Positions 1-9,000 of a stretch of DNA of 10,399 bases are shown here, in pieces. The position numbers were made by a program, and so were the translations under genes. Source of the DNA: Deltaproteobacteria bacterium (GTDB taxonomy: Bacteria > Desulfobacterota > Syntrophia > Syntrophales > UBA2210). The notes under the pieces were generated by a model that saw nothing but the letters and a program-made list of their open reading frames with translations, was not told the DNA's origin and made no database searches. The stretch covers positions 1 through 10,399 of the forward strand of contig DSBH01000084.1 of assembly GCA_011056825.1 (NCBI GenBank), given 5' to 3'. Position 1 is the first letter of the stretch, and the number at the start of each line of letters is the position of its first letter.

Positions 1-1059
1 CAGCACAACAGGGGCAAGGCATTCACCACGCTCTACAACAAGCTCACCGACGCGGGGTTCAATCTCGACCAGCCGGGGAAAGGACGCAACATGTTCATGT
101 CCTTCGGCGTCGCCCAGGCCCTGGGAGCGCAGTGTATCGGCGTGCTCGACGCGGACATCAAGACATTTCACCGTCGCCAACTCGACCGCCTCTTCTATCC
201 CGTCATCGCCCGGGATTACGAATTTTCAAAGGCTTTCTACGCCCGGATCAGCGACGGCCAGATGTACGGACGCGTCAAGCGTCTCCTGGTCGATCCGCTG
301 CTGATAGCCCTGAAACGCAAGTTTTCCGAGTTCGGCGACAACAAGTTTCTTCGTCTCGCGGACTACCTGCTGGCCTTCGATTACCAGCTTTCCGGGGAGG
401 TGGCTTTCGACATGAGCCTCCTGCGACGGATGCACTTCGCCACCAACTGGGGGGTCGAGATATTCACCCTCATAGAAGTCTACCGGAAAGCGAACAGCAT
501 CGCCCAGGTGCAATTCTCAAAGAAGCCTTTTGACCACAAACACCAGAGCGCTTCCGCCGATGACCGGGAACACGGCCTGTACAAAATGGCAATCGACATT
601 GTCACCACTATATTTTCGTCCCTCGTGGTGGAAGAAGGACTCGAGATTACGGACTATTTTATTCAGGACCTGACGATCGCCTACCGCAACGTGGCCGAGG
701 AGCTCATCAAGAAATACGCCGACAATTCGTCATTCTCGAATCTCAATTACGACCGTAACGCCGAGGAAGCCCTGGTGAAAACAATTTTCACCGAGGCAAT
801 TCTCACGGCGGGCGATTATCTCGCCTCGCCCTGCCGCATGACGGACCGGTTCCTGCGCATTGTCATGTCGGACGATCGCTTTCAGAAATATCTCGACATG
901 GGACTTCAGAAAGACATGCTTGAGTACGAACAAGACAACCGTTTCCAGCTCTTTGAAGTTCCCCAGACCGTATCCTGGGAGCGCATCATTACGAAGCTGC
1001 CCCGCATACTGCTCGATATCGGCGATACGGTGAAGCGGGAACAGAAGCAGTATCTCTAA
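1..1059 (+). CDS. gpgS: GT81 glycosyltransferase, glucosyl-3-phosphoglycerate synthase-like (5' truncated)
   Basis: The reading frame is open from base 1, so the N-terminus lies outside the window; 352 residues are visible, ending in TAA. Landmarks in visible numbering are GKGRN at 26-30 (a GKG loop as in GpgS), a DAD (DXD) metal/nucleotide-sugar motif at 50-52, a YGRVKRLLVDPLL segment like the phosphoglycerate-binding region of GpgS, SGEVAF followed by NWGVEI, and an HKH motif where GpgS has a metal/UDP-binding histidine. Family knowledge: GT81 enzymes transfer glucose from an NDP-sugar to 3-phosphoglycerate, the first step to the compatible solute glucosylglycerate; they are cytosolic. The visible part already exceeds a typical mycobacterial GpgS (about 320 residues), with an extra C-terminal helical part. 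No HAD-type phosphatase follows; the next gene is convergent. Sugar specificity (glucose or mannose) cannot be read from sequence. Confidence 0.8.
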   Translation, partial: QHNRGKAFTTLYNKLTDAGFNLDQPGKGRNMFMSFGVAQALGAQCIGVLDADIKTFHRRQLDRLFYPVIARDYEFSKAFYARISDGQMYGRVKRLLVDPLLIALKRKFSEFGDNKFLRLADYLLAFDYQLSGEVAFDMSLLRRMHFATNWGVEIFTLIEVYRKANSIAQVQFSKKPFDHKHQSASADDREHGLYKMAIDIVTTIFSSLVVEEGLEITDYFIQDLTIAYRNVAEELIKKYADNSSFSNLNYDRNAEEALVKTIFTEAILTAGDYLASPCRMTDRFLRIVMSDDRFQKYLDMGLQKDMLEYEQDNRFQLFEVPQTVSWERIITKLPRILLDIGDTVKREQKQYL

Positions 1060-1159
1060 AAAAGAAAAAGCGGAAAAAGCGGGCGGGGCGGTATTCCGGT
1101 TGACTGACCCGCGGCGGGCGTCACTCAGGTCCGGCGACGAAACGGCGCCTCCTGCGCAA

Positions 1160-2521
1160 TCACCGCCCGCCTCCCTGCTTTTCCGCATGCACCATCATGA
1201 TATACAGATCCATTACGTTGGTCAGTGTCGGCCCCGTTATGAGATGTTCCTCCGTTCCCTCGAAAAATCGGTAGGAGTCGTTGCGCTTCAGGTAGCCGAT
1301 CGCCTTCATGCCCCGACGTCGTCCACGCTTGACGGTACCGCCGTCGACAACGGCGCCCGCGGCGTCCGTGGGGCCATCGGTCCCGTCGGTCCCGCCGCTC
1401 AGCACGACGATGCCGTCCATTCCTTCAATGGCCAGAGCGGCGGCAAGGGCGAATTCCTGGTTGCGTCCTCCCCTGCCCTTCCCCCGGATCGTTACCGTCG
1501 TCTCGCCTCCCGAGATGATACAGGCCGATGGAGCGGCGGGGTTTCCCGAATGAAGAATCTCGCGGGCGACGGCCGCGTAAATCTTTGCCGCCTCCCGCGC
1601 TTCACCTTCCATCGAGCTTGACAGAACGACGGTGTTATAGCCCCGCGCGACCGCTTCCCGGCGCGCGGCTTCAACTGAAAGAGACGCGCTTCCGATGATC
1701 AACGTATGGGTGTTGCTAAAGGCGGGATTTCCCGGCTTCGGCGTTTCTTCCTCTTCACCCCTGCTCCCCCGTTCAAGATACGCCAAAACGGACGGGGGAA
1801 TCTCATTTCTGATGCCGTAGGCATCGAGAACCGCCAGGCAATCTTCAAAGGTGCTTCGATCCGGCACGGTGGGACCGGACGCAATGACATCAAGATCGTC
1901 GCCGGTAACGTCGGACAGTATCAGCGATACCACGGTCGCGGGCGCTGCGGCGGCGGCGAGCCTGCCTCCCTTGATGGCCGACAGATGTTTTCGCAGGGCG
2001 TTGATTTCATGAATCGTGGCGCCGCACTCCAGGAGTTTTTTTGTGAGAAGCTGTTTGTCTTCAAGTGTTACGTTCGCAACCGGGAGCGGCATGAGAGATG
2101 ACCCGCCGCCCGAAACAAGGCAGAAAACCAGGTCGTTCGGTCCTGCCGCCTCGGCGGTTTCCAGTATCGTTTTCGCGCCGGACACTCCCGCCTCGTCGGG
2201 TACGGGATGTCCAGCTTCGGAAATAGAAACAAACCGGAGCGGACCGCCGTGACTGTACTTGGTCGTCACGTCTCCGCCGCTGATGCGGGAACCGAGAATA
2301 TCCTCCAGGGCCGACGCCATGGGCCAGGCCGCCTTGCCCGCTCCCACCACGTAAATATTTTCGATGTCCTCCAACCGGCGCGATAACGATCCGACAACCA
2401 GTTCACCACGGTCCGTGGGTGAAACAACGCGTTCCACCGCTTTCCGCGCGTCGGCCGCGGCGAGCCCGGTCTGAAAAACGGCCCGGGCGTCATCCGCCAG
2501 TTTCTCGTTGCCTTCATTCAT
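1160..2521 (-). CDS. glycerate 2-kinase, MOFRL family
   Basis: A 453-residue, full-length protein of the GckA/TtuD-type MOFRL family. These cytosolic enzymes phosphorylate D-glycerate with ATP to 2-phosphoglycerate, feeding glycolysis. Visible motifs: GAGKAA (60-65), SGGGSSL (137-143), NALRKHLSAIKGGRLA (174-189), DVTGDDLDVIASGPT (204-218), then the C-terminal MOFRL domain with GGETTVTIRGKGRGGRNQE (338-356), SGGTDGTDGPTDAAGA (375-390) and TGPTLTNVMDL (429-439). The ATG has GAGGAG about 8 bases upstream, and this RBS overlaps the stop codon of the MoaE-like gene, so the two are probably one operon with coupled translation. The family was formerly often labelled hydroxypyruvate reductase. The product could link to the converging glucosylglycerate-type gene, since glycerate is released when that solute is broken down, but this is speculative. 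Confidence 0.93.
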   Translation of the reverse strand: MNEGNEKLADDARAVFQTGLAAADARKAVERVVSPTDRGELVVGSLSRRLEDIENIYVVGAGKAAWPMASALEDILGSRISGGDVTTKYSHGGPLRFVSISEAGHPVPDEAGVSGAKTILETAEAAGPNDLVFCLVSGGGSSLMPLPVANVTLEDKQLLTKKLLECGATIHEINALRKHLSAIKGGRLAAAAAPATVVSLILSDVTGDDLDVIASGPTVPDRSTFEDCLAVLDAYGIRNEIPPSVLAYLERGSRGEEEETPKPGNPAFSNTHTLIIGSASLSVEAARREAVARGYNTVVLSSSMEGEAREAAKIYAAVAREILHSGNPAAPSACIISGGETTVTIRGKGRGGRNQEFALAAALAIEGMDGIVVLSGGTDGTDGPTDAAGAVVDGGTVKRGRRRGMKAIGYLKRNDSYRFFEGTEEHLITGPTLTNVMDLYIMMVHAEKQGGGR

Positions 2522-2533
2522 GCCGCCCGCTCC

Positions 2534-2884
2534 TCAGAACTCTCTTTTCGCCGTCACATCACGCTTGACGGCGTCTATCAGATCGGTCATTACGGGAATC
2601 ACGTTTTCCCGGAAATCCCCGGCCACTACCAGGTACATGATATCGTCGCCCGGGTGAAGCGTTCCCTCCAGAACCTTGGCCTGAATGTCAACGATTCCCT
2701 CTTTTCGTCGATATTCTTCGAGAATATGATCCAACGCCCGGTGATCCGCCCGGACCTCGATTTTCTCCACCGGGCTCCCGTCGCGGGAGGTCGCCCGAAC
2801 GATGCCGTTATGAGCGAGGATCATACCGGCCTGATGAATATCGGGATGCGACTTGACCTGTTCAACGAGTTTCTGCAGTTCCAT
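2534..2884 (-). CDS. MoaE-like protein (molybdopterin synthase large subunit family)
   Basis: A 116-residue protein whose core follows the MoaE pattern: a GIVRATSRDGSPV segment (27-38) followed by VEKIEVRADHRALDHIL (the MoaE 'V..LeyeaY...A...l' helix), an internal strand plus GTLHPGDDIMYLVVAG (74-89), and a terminal LIDAVKRDV...KREF resembling the MoaE 'id.lK..vpiwKkE' end. MoaE with thiocarboxylated MoaD inserts the dithiolene sulfurs into precursor Z during molybdenum cofactor synthesis. This protein is shorter than classical MoaE (about 150 residues), and the usual His-Arg-x-Gly stretch is not preserved (KVLEGTL is found in its place). It may therefore be a diverged, possibly non-catalytic paralogue. 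It is first in a minus-strand operon, 12 bp ahead of glycerate kinase, with purine-rich AAGGAA before the ATG. No moaD or other Mo gene is visible. Confidence 0.72.
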   Translation of the reverse strand: MELQKLVEQVKSHPDIHQAGMILAHNGIVRATSRDGSPVEKIEVRADHRALDHILEEYRRKEGIVDIQAKVLEGTLHPGDDIMYLVVAGDFRENVIPVMTDLIDAVKRDVTAKREF

Positions 2885-2941
2885 ATGTTCCGTTTCCTTT
2901 CCGGCGTTGACGTTTGTCCGTCATTATGAGAGAAAAAAAGC

Positions 2942-3445
2942 ATGTGCGCAAGACGTCGATCACGGAAAAAAACCTATCGCCTTGAACGTCTCGGGGAATT
3001 TCTTCCGGCGACGTTAATGAAACAGCGAATATTCATCGATACGATTCCGCCGAACCTGACCAGACTCTGGACGAAAACAGTGGGCCCTCAGATCGCCCGT
3101 CAGACCGGTCCCTGCCGGTTCAGGGACGGCATGCTTTCGGTCAGGGTAAGCACTTCTTCGTGGATGCAACAGCTTCAATTCATGAAAGATGAGATTCTCG
3201 ACAGGCTCAACGCGGCCGACCCGCAGCAACCGATCAAAAAAATAAAATTCTTCATCGGCCATGTTCCGCCTCCACCTGTCTCCGGCGTCGCTCCTGCCGT
3301 CGATGATTTCGACGAAAGCAGGCTCAAAAAACGCGACCGGAGGCTGATAGCCGAACGCACAGCCACCGTGGAAGACGAGGAACTGCGGGAAATAATTCGC
3401 AGGGCCATGGTGAAAGAGGCACTCACTCGCCATTTGCGTTCCTGA
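2942..3445 (+). CDS. DUF721 / DciA-like protein
   Basis: A 167-residue protein with a DUF721 core at roughly residues 16-105. It shows the family pattern of an N-terminal helix, LWTKTVGPQIARQT (W43, VGP 47-49), a Cys/Arg-rich turn, GMLSVRVSTSSWMQQL (W74) and a terminal helix ending in LN. DUF721 includes DciA, which interacts with the replicative helicase DnaB in bacteria lacking DnaC/DnaI; other members are uncharacterised. The C-terminal third is charged and probably helical. The start is fixed by an in-frame stop at 2927 and a GAGAG purine stretch 8 bases upstream. The gene is divergent from the MoaE-like gene (57-bp gap), and its last 23 bases overlap the 3' end of the convergent methyltransferase gene. 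Confidence 0.78.
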   Translation: MCARRRSRKKTYRLERLGEFLPATLMKQRIFIDTIPPNLTRLWTKTVGPQIARQTGPCRFRDGMLSVRVSTSSWMQQLQFMKDEILDRLNAADPQQPIKKIKFFIGHVPPPPVSGVAPAVDDFDESRLKKRDRRLIAERTATVEDEELREIIRRAMVKEALTRHLRS

Positions 3446-4193
3446 CGTTTTTTCCATTGAAGATGCTGCTCACTTCGGCGGCATAGACACCCGGTGATTC
3501 GTAGATAATAAGCGGCGGTTCGACACGCAGCTCCTCGCCGGCCCCCTTGATTGCTTCCACCAGCACGAACGACGCGGCTGATTGGGCAAAGGAATGAACG
3601 AAGCGCAGTTTCTTCGGCTCGATTCTTCTCGTTCTCAGGCCGGACAAAAGCGTGACGGACCGCTCCGCCGGGTAAATCGCGTAAAGCCTGCCCTTTGCCT
3701 TCAGAAGAAAGGCCGCCGATTCCAGGAAATCATCGATGGTGCCGTGCAGTTCGTGCCGTGCCGCGGCTTTTCGTTCCTGCGGATTCACACGCCCGCTTCC
3801 GGACTTCCGGTATGGGGGATTGAAAAAAACGACGTCGAAACTCTCCGCGCCACAATGTTTTCGAACGGTCCTCACGTCAACAGCAATAAAAGTCGTCCGC
3901 TTTTCCAACCCGTTCAGCGCTGCGCTCCGGTTCGCCATGTCCGTCATTTCATCCTGAATCTCGAAGCCCGTGATAAGCGCGCTTTGATACCGGGCGGCCA
4001 GTAGCAGTGATACAATGCCGCTTCCTGATCCCAGTTCCGCCGCCCTGTCGGCGCGTTTCAGCCGTACGAACCCGGCGAGAAGCACGGCGTCGATGGAAAA
4101 GCGATAGCCGTCCCGTTTCTGCAGGACAACGACGCTGCCCCCGGGCAGGCGTTCCAGTGTTTCGTCATCGTTTCTTGATGTATCGACGGTCAT
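3423..4193 (-). CDS. trmN6: TrmN6/YfiC-type N6-adenine tRNA methyltransferase
   Basis: A 257-residue class I SAM-dependent methyltransferase of the COG4123 group, whose E. coli member methylates A37 of tRNA1(Val). Motifs: QKRDGYRFSIDAVLLAGF at 25-42, characteristic of this family; SAM-binding ELGSGSGIVSL at 53-63; acidic FEIQDEM at 77-83; and catalytic NPPY at 125-128 followed by a basic loop, as in N6-adenine methylases. The ATG at 4193 is chosen because AAGGGG lies about 7 bases upstream and the family starts near here; an open frame continues to 4310 but adds 39 residues with no family resemblance. Substrate is inferred from the family only; N5-glutamine methyltransferases share NPPY but not the YRFSIDAVLL segment. 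A TATAAT-like box on this strand (4351-4356) lacks a convincing -35. Confidence 0.82.
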   Translation of the reverse strand: MTVDTSRNDDETLERLPGGSVVVLQKRDGYRFSIDAVLLAGFVRLKRADRAAELGSGSGIVSLLLAARYQSALITGFEIQDEMTDMANRSAALNGLEKRTTFIAVDVRTVRKHCGAESFDVVFFNPPYRKSGSGRVNPQERKAAARHELHGTIDDFLESAAFLLKAKGRLYAIYPAERSVTLLSGLRTRRIEPKKLRFVHSFAQSAASFVLVEAIKGAGEELRVEPPLIIYESPGVYAAEVSSIFNGKNVRNANGE

Positions 4194-4366
4194 GGTTGAC
4201 CCCTTTGCCTTGCGCGAATCACGCCTCCAAGAAACCCATATTTCGAGACTATTTTCAATTGGAAATGTCGTTACGTCAAAAAGCGTTGTTTTTTCAACCG
4301 CATACTTCATGGGTTGTTGTGTGTTTATTCATCACGAAAAAATTAAAAAAATTATATAAAAAAATC

Positions 4367-4395
4367 TTGTCTCATAGCTTCTAAAAAGCTATAAA
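4367..4395 (+). promoter_or_regulatory. sigma70-like promoter for the TPR-barrel/FecR operon
   Basis: A -35 box TTGTCT (4367-4372, 4 of 6 consensus matches) and a -10 box TATAAA (4390-4395, 5 of 6) are separated by exactly 17 bases. Poly-A/T tracts lie directly upstream and could act as an UP element. It points at the TPR-barrel gene starting at 4510. This was found by eye against the consensus, with no transcript evidence. Confidence 0.55.
4374..4392. repeat. perfect 7-bp inverted repeat within the promoter, candidate operator
   Basis: ATAGCTT (4374-4380) and AAGCTAT (4386-4392) form a perfect dyad around CTAAA. It fills the promoter spacer and enters the -10 box, a position typical of repressor operators. 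It is not followed by a T-run on either strand, so it is unlikely to be a terminator. The binding factor is unknown. Confidence 0.5.
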
Positions 4396-4509
4396 AAGCA
4401 ACTATGTATCCACGACAAACGGACCAGGTTTTTCGTTGAAGTGAAACGCCGGTTTCGTGACGTCATTAATCCTTTACACATTGTAGCCCGCGAGAGGAGA
4501 GAAGCCACC

Positions 4510-6078
4510 GTGATACGAGGAAAATTGAGATTATCGATTTGTGTAATTGTTGTTTTGTTCTTTTTATTCCCCTGTTCACAGGGTTTCTGCGCGCAGACGC
4601 CCGAGGATGTTCTCAAGCAGGGTATCGAGGAATACCGCCTTGAGAACTACGAAGAGTCCGTCGAGACCCTCACGGAAGCCCGGAAACTACTGCCAGATTC
4701 ATCGATGGCCGCCTTCATGCTGGGAATGGCCTACAAGCAGACCATGGACTACAAGGCGGCGCTTCCCCAATTTCAGGACGCCGTCACCATGGAGCCACGC
4801 ATCAAGGAGGCCCTGCCCGAGTTGATCAACATCCACTATCGACTCGGCAATTACGAGGAGGCGAAACGCTGGATCGCCGTGGCGGAACGCGAAGAAATCA
4901 TGCTCGCCCCGGTCTCGTTCCTCAAGGGGCTGGTGCTTCAGAAAGAAGGAAACTACCTCGAATCGGTGGATGCTTTTGAACGGGCGAAAAGCCTCGATGA
5001 AAAAATGTCGCAGTCGGCCGATTTCCAGATCGGCGTTTCCTACATGATGGCCCGGCGCCTCCAGGAGGCCCAGGAACGCTTCCGGGCCGCCGTCACGACC
5101 GATCCCACGACGGACCTGGGAACCTACGCGCGCAGGTACCAGGACCTGGTAGAAGACCGGATCTTCCTCGAACGTCCCTGGCGTTTTACCGCGGGCCTTT
5201 TTGGACGTTTTGACTCAAACGTCGTCGCAAAACCGGAAGAATCATCATTTGCCGGCGGCATCACGAACGAAGCCAGTCTCGCTTTCGCTCCGTCCTTCCG
5301 GGTGGATTTCGTTCCCGTCCTTGAAGGAAACAAGCTGTTCAGCGCGAACTACTCCTTCGGTTCCGTTATCCTCAACAAGAATTCCACCACACACAATCTG
5401 CTGGGCAACACCTTTTCGGTAACTCCCGGTTACCGCTTCGGCCGGTCGGCGCTCAACCTCAACGTCAGTTACGGGCACTACCTGCTGGGCGGACGGCGAT
5501 ACCTGGAAACCTTTTCCGTCGGCCCGCTGTACCGTTACCTCCTGAACGACCGCAACATTCTCGAGGTCTTTGCCGGATTCGTTTCGAACGACTACCTGAA
5601 GCCTCTCGCACCCGGCATTTCTCCGATTGAGTACGATCAGGACAACGAGGGCGTGAGGGCCTACCTGAGCTGGGTCTGGCTGTTCGCACGCGATTCCTTT
5701 TTCAACGCGCGGTATGAATTCACCACCGAAAACGCCGACGGCGTCCGTTACGATAACGAGGGGCACCGGTTTACACTGAATACCATCTTCCCCATAGCCA
5801 AGAACGTAAAATTTCAGGCAAGCGTCGGCTATTTCCTCCGTGACTTCAGTCACCGTCTTACCTATGTCGAACCGAATCCAGCGCCGCCGCCACTTTTTGT
5901 AGGCGTTGACATGGAACGAAAGGATCACCAGTATTCCGCATCGGCCGGCCTGACCTGGGAAGCGACGAGGCAGCTCAACGTTATTTTCCAGTACTCGGCA
6001 ACACGTAACCGGTCCAACGATCCTTTAAACACGTACACCCGCCACATCTTCACGACGGGCATCGAGTACAAGTTCTGA
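4510..6078 (+). CDS. exported TPR protein with C-terminal outer-membrane beta-barrel (Slam-like layout)
   Basis: With the GTG start at 4510 the product has 522 residues. This start is chosen because GAGGAG (4494-4499) precedes it and it opens directly into a signal peptide (basic IRGKLR, hydrophobic SICVIVVLFFLF, cleavage near GFCA-QT at 28/29). Residues about 30-201 form roughly five TPR-type helical repeats, for example EEYRLENYEESVETLTEA and GLVLQKEGNYLESVDAFERA. Residues about 223-522 alternate polar and aromatic residues in strands, beginning RFTAGLFGRFDSNV and ending GIEYKF, a terminal aromatic typical of proteins assembled by the BAM machinery. About 200 residues of TPR plus about 300 of barrel matches Slam (DUF560, type XI) transporters; PgaA/BcsC-type polysaccharide exporters are usually much larger. 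Membership in DUF560 is not proven here. It is 17 bp upstream of the FecR-domain gene, in one operon. Confidence 0.82.
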   Translation: MIRGKLRLSICVIVVLFFLFPCSQGFCAQTPEDVLKQGIEEYRLENYEESVETLTEARKLLPDSSMAAFMLGMAYKQTMDYKAALPQFQDAVTMEPRIKEALPELINIHYRLGNYEEAKRWIAVAEREEIMLAPVSFLKGLVLQKEGNYLESVDAFERAKSLDEKMSQSADFQIGVSYMMARRLQEAQERFRAAVTTDPTTDLGTYARRYQDLVEDRIFLERPWRFTAGLFGRFDSNVVAKPEESSFAGGITNEASLAFAPSFRVDFVPVLEGNKLFSANYSFGSVILNKNSTTHNLLGNTFSVTPGYRFGRSALNLNVSYGHYLLGGRRYLETFSVGPLYRYLLNDRNILEVFAGFVSNDYLKPLAPGISPIEYDQDNEGVRAYLSWVWLFARDSFFNARYEFTTENADGVRYDNEGHRFTLNTIFPIAKNVKFQASVGYFLRDFSHRLTYVEPNPAPPPLFVGVDMERKDHQYSASAGLTWEATRQLNVIFQYSATRNRSNDPLNTYTRHIFTTGIEYKF

Positions 6079-6095
6079 CATAAAGGAGCGGTCCA

Positions 6096-9000
6096 ATGAA
6101 CCGATACCGGGTGTTGGCATGCATGTTGGTACTGGCAGGTTTGTTTTTCGTTTTTTCGTCGGCGGCGTTTGCCGCGCCCGTTGGCACCGTCACGGCGGTC
6201 CAGGGGAAGGCCGACATCACCCGGGGCGATGATCCGGCTCGTCCCGTCGCGCTTGACGACGAGGTATTCGTCGGCGACTTCCTGCGGACCAAGAGCGGCG
6301 GCCGCCTGGAGGTCACTTTCATTGACGGCACGGTATCCCGCATGTCGTCCCGTTCGCGTCTTCGGGTGACAGAGTTTCTCTTTGACGCGGGCAAGCGTGA
6401 GGGAACGCTCGATTTGTTGCGCGGCAAGGTGCGCAGCGTGGTAGCGGGCGCCTCGCCCGACAGTACCTATGAAGTGCACACCCCCACGGCGGTCTGCGGC
6501 GTCCGGGGAACCCAGTTCATCGTTACCTTTCAGAACGGCGTCACGCGGGGAGCGACCGTCAGCGGCACAGTATACACCTACAGCCGGAGCCGTCCCGGCG
6601 AGGTGAGAGTCATGGAGGCCGGCCAGGGATTCACGCTGACGGATCCTGATGATGCCCCGCAGGTCCAGGATATTCCCGAGGAAGATCTGCAGCGCGATCT
6701 CGACGACACCTCCATGGGCGGTGACGGGGACGACGGCGACGACGGCAGCGGCGGTACGTCCGGGACCGTGGGCGACGACCTGGCAAGCGGGGACGACGGC
6801 ACATCCGGAACGACGCCGCCCGACGGAACGACCGGCGGTCTCGATCCCGGGTCCGACCCCAATGCTCCGCCCGCGATACCCCCGGAACCGGAACCGGAGC
6901 CGATTATACCGGAATCGCCGGTTGGTGACGGTGTGCTTTCGGGGTCTGTATCCGACGCGTACAGCTCGACCAGTTTTGACGCCCTCTTTGACATGACCGC
7001 GCTTACGGGCACAATCACGCTGAGCGGGACCATCAAGGCGCCCAGTGATGAATCGGGCTACGGGTACAGCGATCCCGGCTGGATCGTGCCCCTGTATTTT
7101 GACAACGATACCGGGACGATGGACGGCATGTTTGCCGGCAAGACCGGCTCCTGGGAAGGTATTCTGTCGAGTATTCTTTTTGACAGCGCGGAAAACCTCT
7201 ACTATCTCTTCGGGCTTCCTGCCGGCGACACGGCCACCACCGCGGGCAGCGGCGTCGAACTCGGCGAAGGCGCCGGCTTCGCCACGCTGACGCCCGCCGC
7301 CGACATGCCGGAAGAAAGCTCTTTCGGCGTGGTTGAAACCGAATCGGGTTCGCCCTACCCCCTGTCGGTCATGATAGGTGAGAACTATTCGTCCTATTAC
7401 TCCGGCTCCGAAGGAGGGTATGACTACACGTCCTTCTATGTCGATTCCTACATAACTTTGCTCGACCGCACCCATCGCGGATATATTGAATTCGCGCATG
7501 ATTACTACACGTATTCAGAAGGTGGCTCCGTCGAGTCGGATCTGTACAGCGACGGATCGGCGTACTTTTACCCGCACGACTTCGTCGGCGTCGTTCCCGG
7601 CATCGACCTGAGCCACGAAGTATGGACAAACCTTCCGGCGAGCCTGTACGCGAACAACGGCGGAACCGCCGCGGTCGCGGCACACGACTCGGGGTTGATC
7701 GGCGGTACATACGCCGAGTCATCATGGGGAACGGGCCTGGGCGATTACACGGCAATGGGAACCTACGACGGCGATCTCGGATCAGGCAACTACCTCTGGA
7801 ACTCGTTCGTTGCCTTCGCCGACGGTGCCGAAACCGGCTGGACAGACCTGGAAAACGTGGCAGCCATGCTTCGCGGAGATTCTTTTCAGACATCAAATCT
7901 CGCCTTTACGTTCACCACGGGGTGCTGGTTGTTTAACGACCCGGAAACGAACGATACGGCACTCTACGGGAATACCGTCGGCATATACATGGACGAATCA
8001 GGCAACGCCGGGCTGGTGTACGGGTCTATACCCGGCGGCCATTATTATCCCGGCATGAACATGTGGATGGCCGATGGGGCAAACATCGAATTTGACGCTC
8101 AGGGCGCTTATACGCTCGAGGGGATTGATATTAACCCGCTGGCCGGGTACCTGTACGAGGATTTCCCCGGTGGCACTATCTCGGGAGCCGGCGCGGGCGC
8201 TTCAATCGAATTTATTATTCCGGGAGATATCGGAATCGGCTGGGGAGCCTATAATCTCATGTTCGGAAGCGACGACCTGCCCTTTTCCTATGCGAACGAC
8301 TTCTCCGGCAATCCCGGTGAAGTCGATGTCGCCTTCTTCGGCCGTCCAGTTCTTGATGAAGCTGCCTATTTGATTGGAATCCTGGGTAGCTCCTGGTACG
8401 ACGGTCTTGTCGATGGGAGCATAAGCGGTATCTTCGTTTCCGACAAGGACCACGGCATTCTGGGCGGACCCTTTTACGGCACTTATGATGACGCCGACGG
8501 CACCTGGGTCGGCGCGTCGTCGGGCACCTTTGAGGAAACAGATACCTTTGATAATCTTTTCTCTAGTGCATGGGCAGGTCCCTGGGTGAATCTTTATTCA
8601 GGCTACTTTAAAAACTATGCCGGATCGAGCATTTCCGGAGGAAGCATGCCGTTTTACGAGGCGTTTGTAGCGGGCACTGATCTCGGGGTCTGGGCCTTTG
8701 ATGTAAATGAACTGTATGATCAGTACGGTGAAGTACCGCCCTTCTTCAATACAGAAACTCTTCCCGGCGGTCCCTGGACGCTTTTCGGTTACGTAAACGA
8801 AGAGACTTTTTCAAGGTCGTTAATCATCGATGGAACACAGTGGAACGAGGGACCTGACGGCATCGCGGGCAGCGTCGCCGGTTCATGGATTACTATCGAC
8901 AAAGCTCTGACGGGCGTCATAGGCGGCTCGATTACGGGCGAAATTATTGATGGCACCACCACATGGCAGGCCATCGCCCGCGGTGTGTCCATCGGAACGG

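Larger units (their letters stand above)
4194..4509. other. AT-rich divergent intergenic region
   Basis: This 316-bp stretch separates the leftward methyltransferase gene from the rightward TPR-barrel gene. I see no convincing gene in it. Bases about 4325-4400 are strikingly A/T-rich (runs of A, ATTATATAAA) compared with the GC-rich surroundings, as expected of a promoter region. The rightward promoter and a palindrome are listed separately. If that promoter is right, the TPR-barrel mRNA has a leader of about 100 bases. A GTG at 4441 is in frame with the TPR-barrel gene but has no RBS. Confidence 0.7.

Noticed and set aside
1060..1159. Terminator between the converging GT81 and glycerate kinase genes
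   Set aside because: Only a very short CCCGC-G-GCGGG dyad with no room for a loop and no following T-run; not supported as a terminator.
4194..4310. N-terminal extension of the methyltransferase from an upstream ATG at 4310
   Set aside because: The extra 39 residues have no family resemblance, and the internal ATG at 4193 has a good RBS directly before the conserved region.
4441..4509. Earlier GTG start at 4441 for the TPR-barrel protein
   Set aside because: No RBS precedes it, and it would place 23 charged residues before an otherwise standard signal peptide that begins at GTG 4510 behind GAGGAG.
5925..7499. Long 524-codon open frame on the minus strand
   Set aside because: It runs antisense to the end of the TPR-barrel gene and the start of the FecR gene, both strongly supported by domains, RBS and signal peptides. 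Its Arg/Gly/Val/His-rich translation shows no recognisable domain and is typical of a GC-rich shadow frame.
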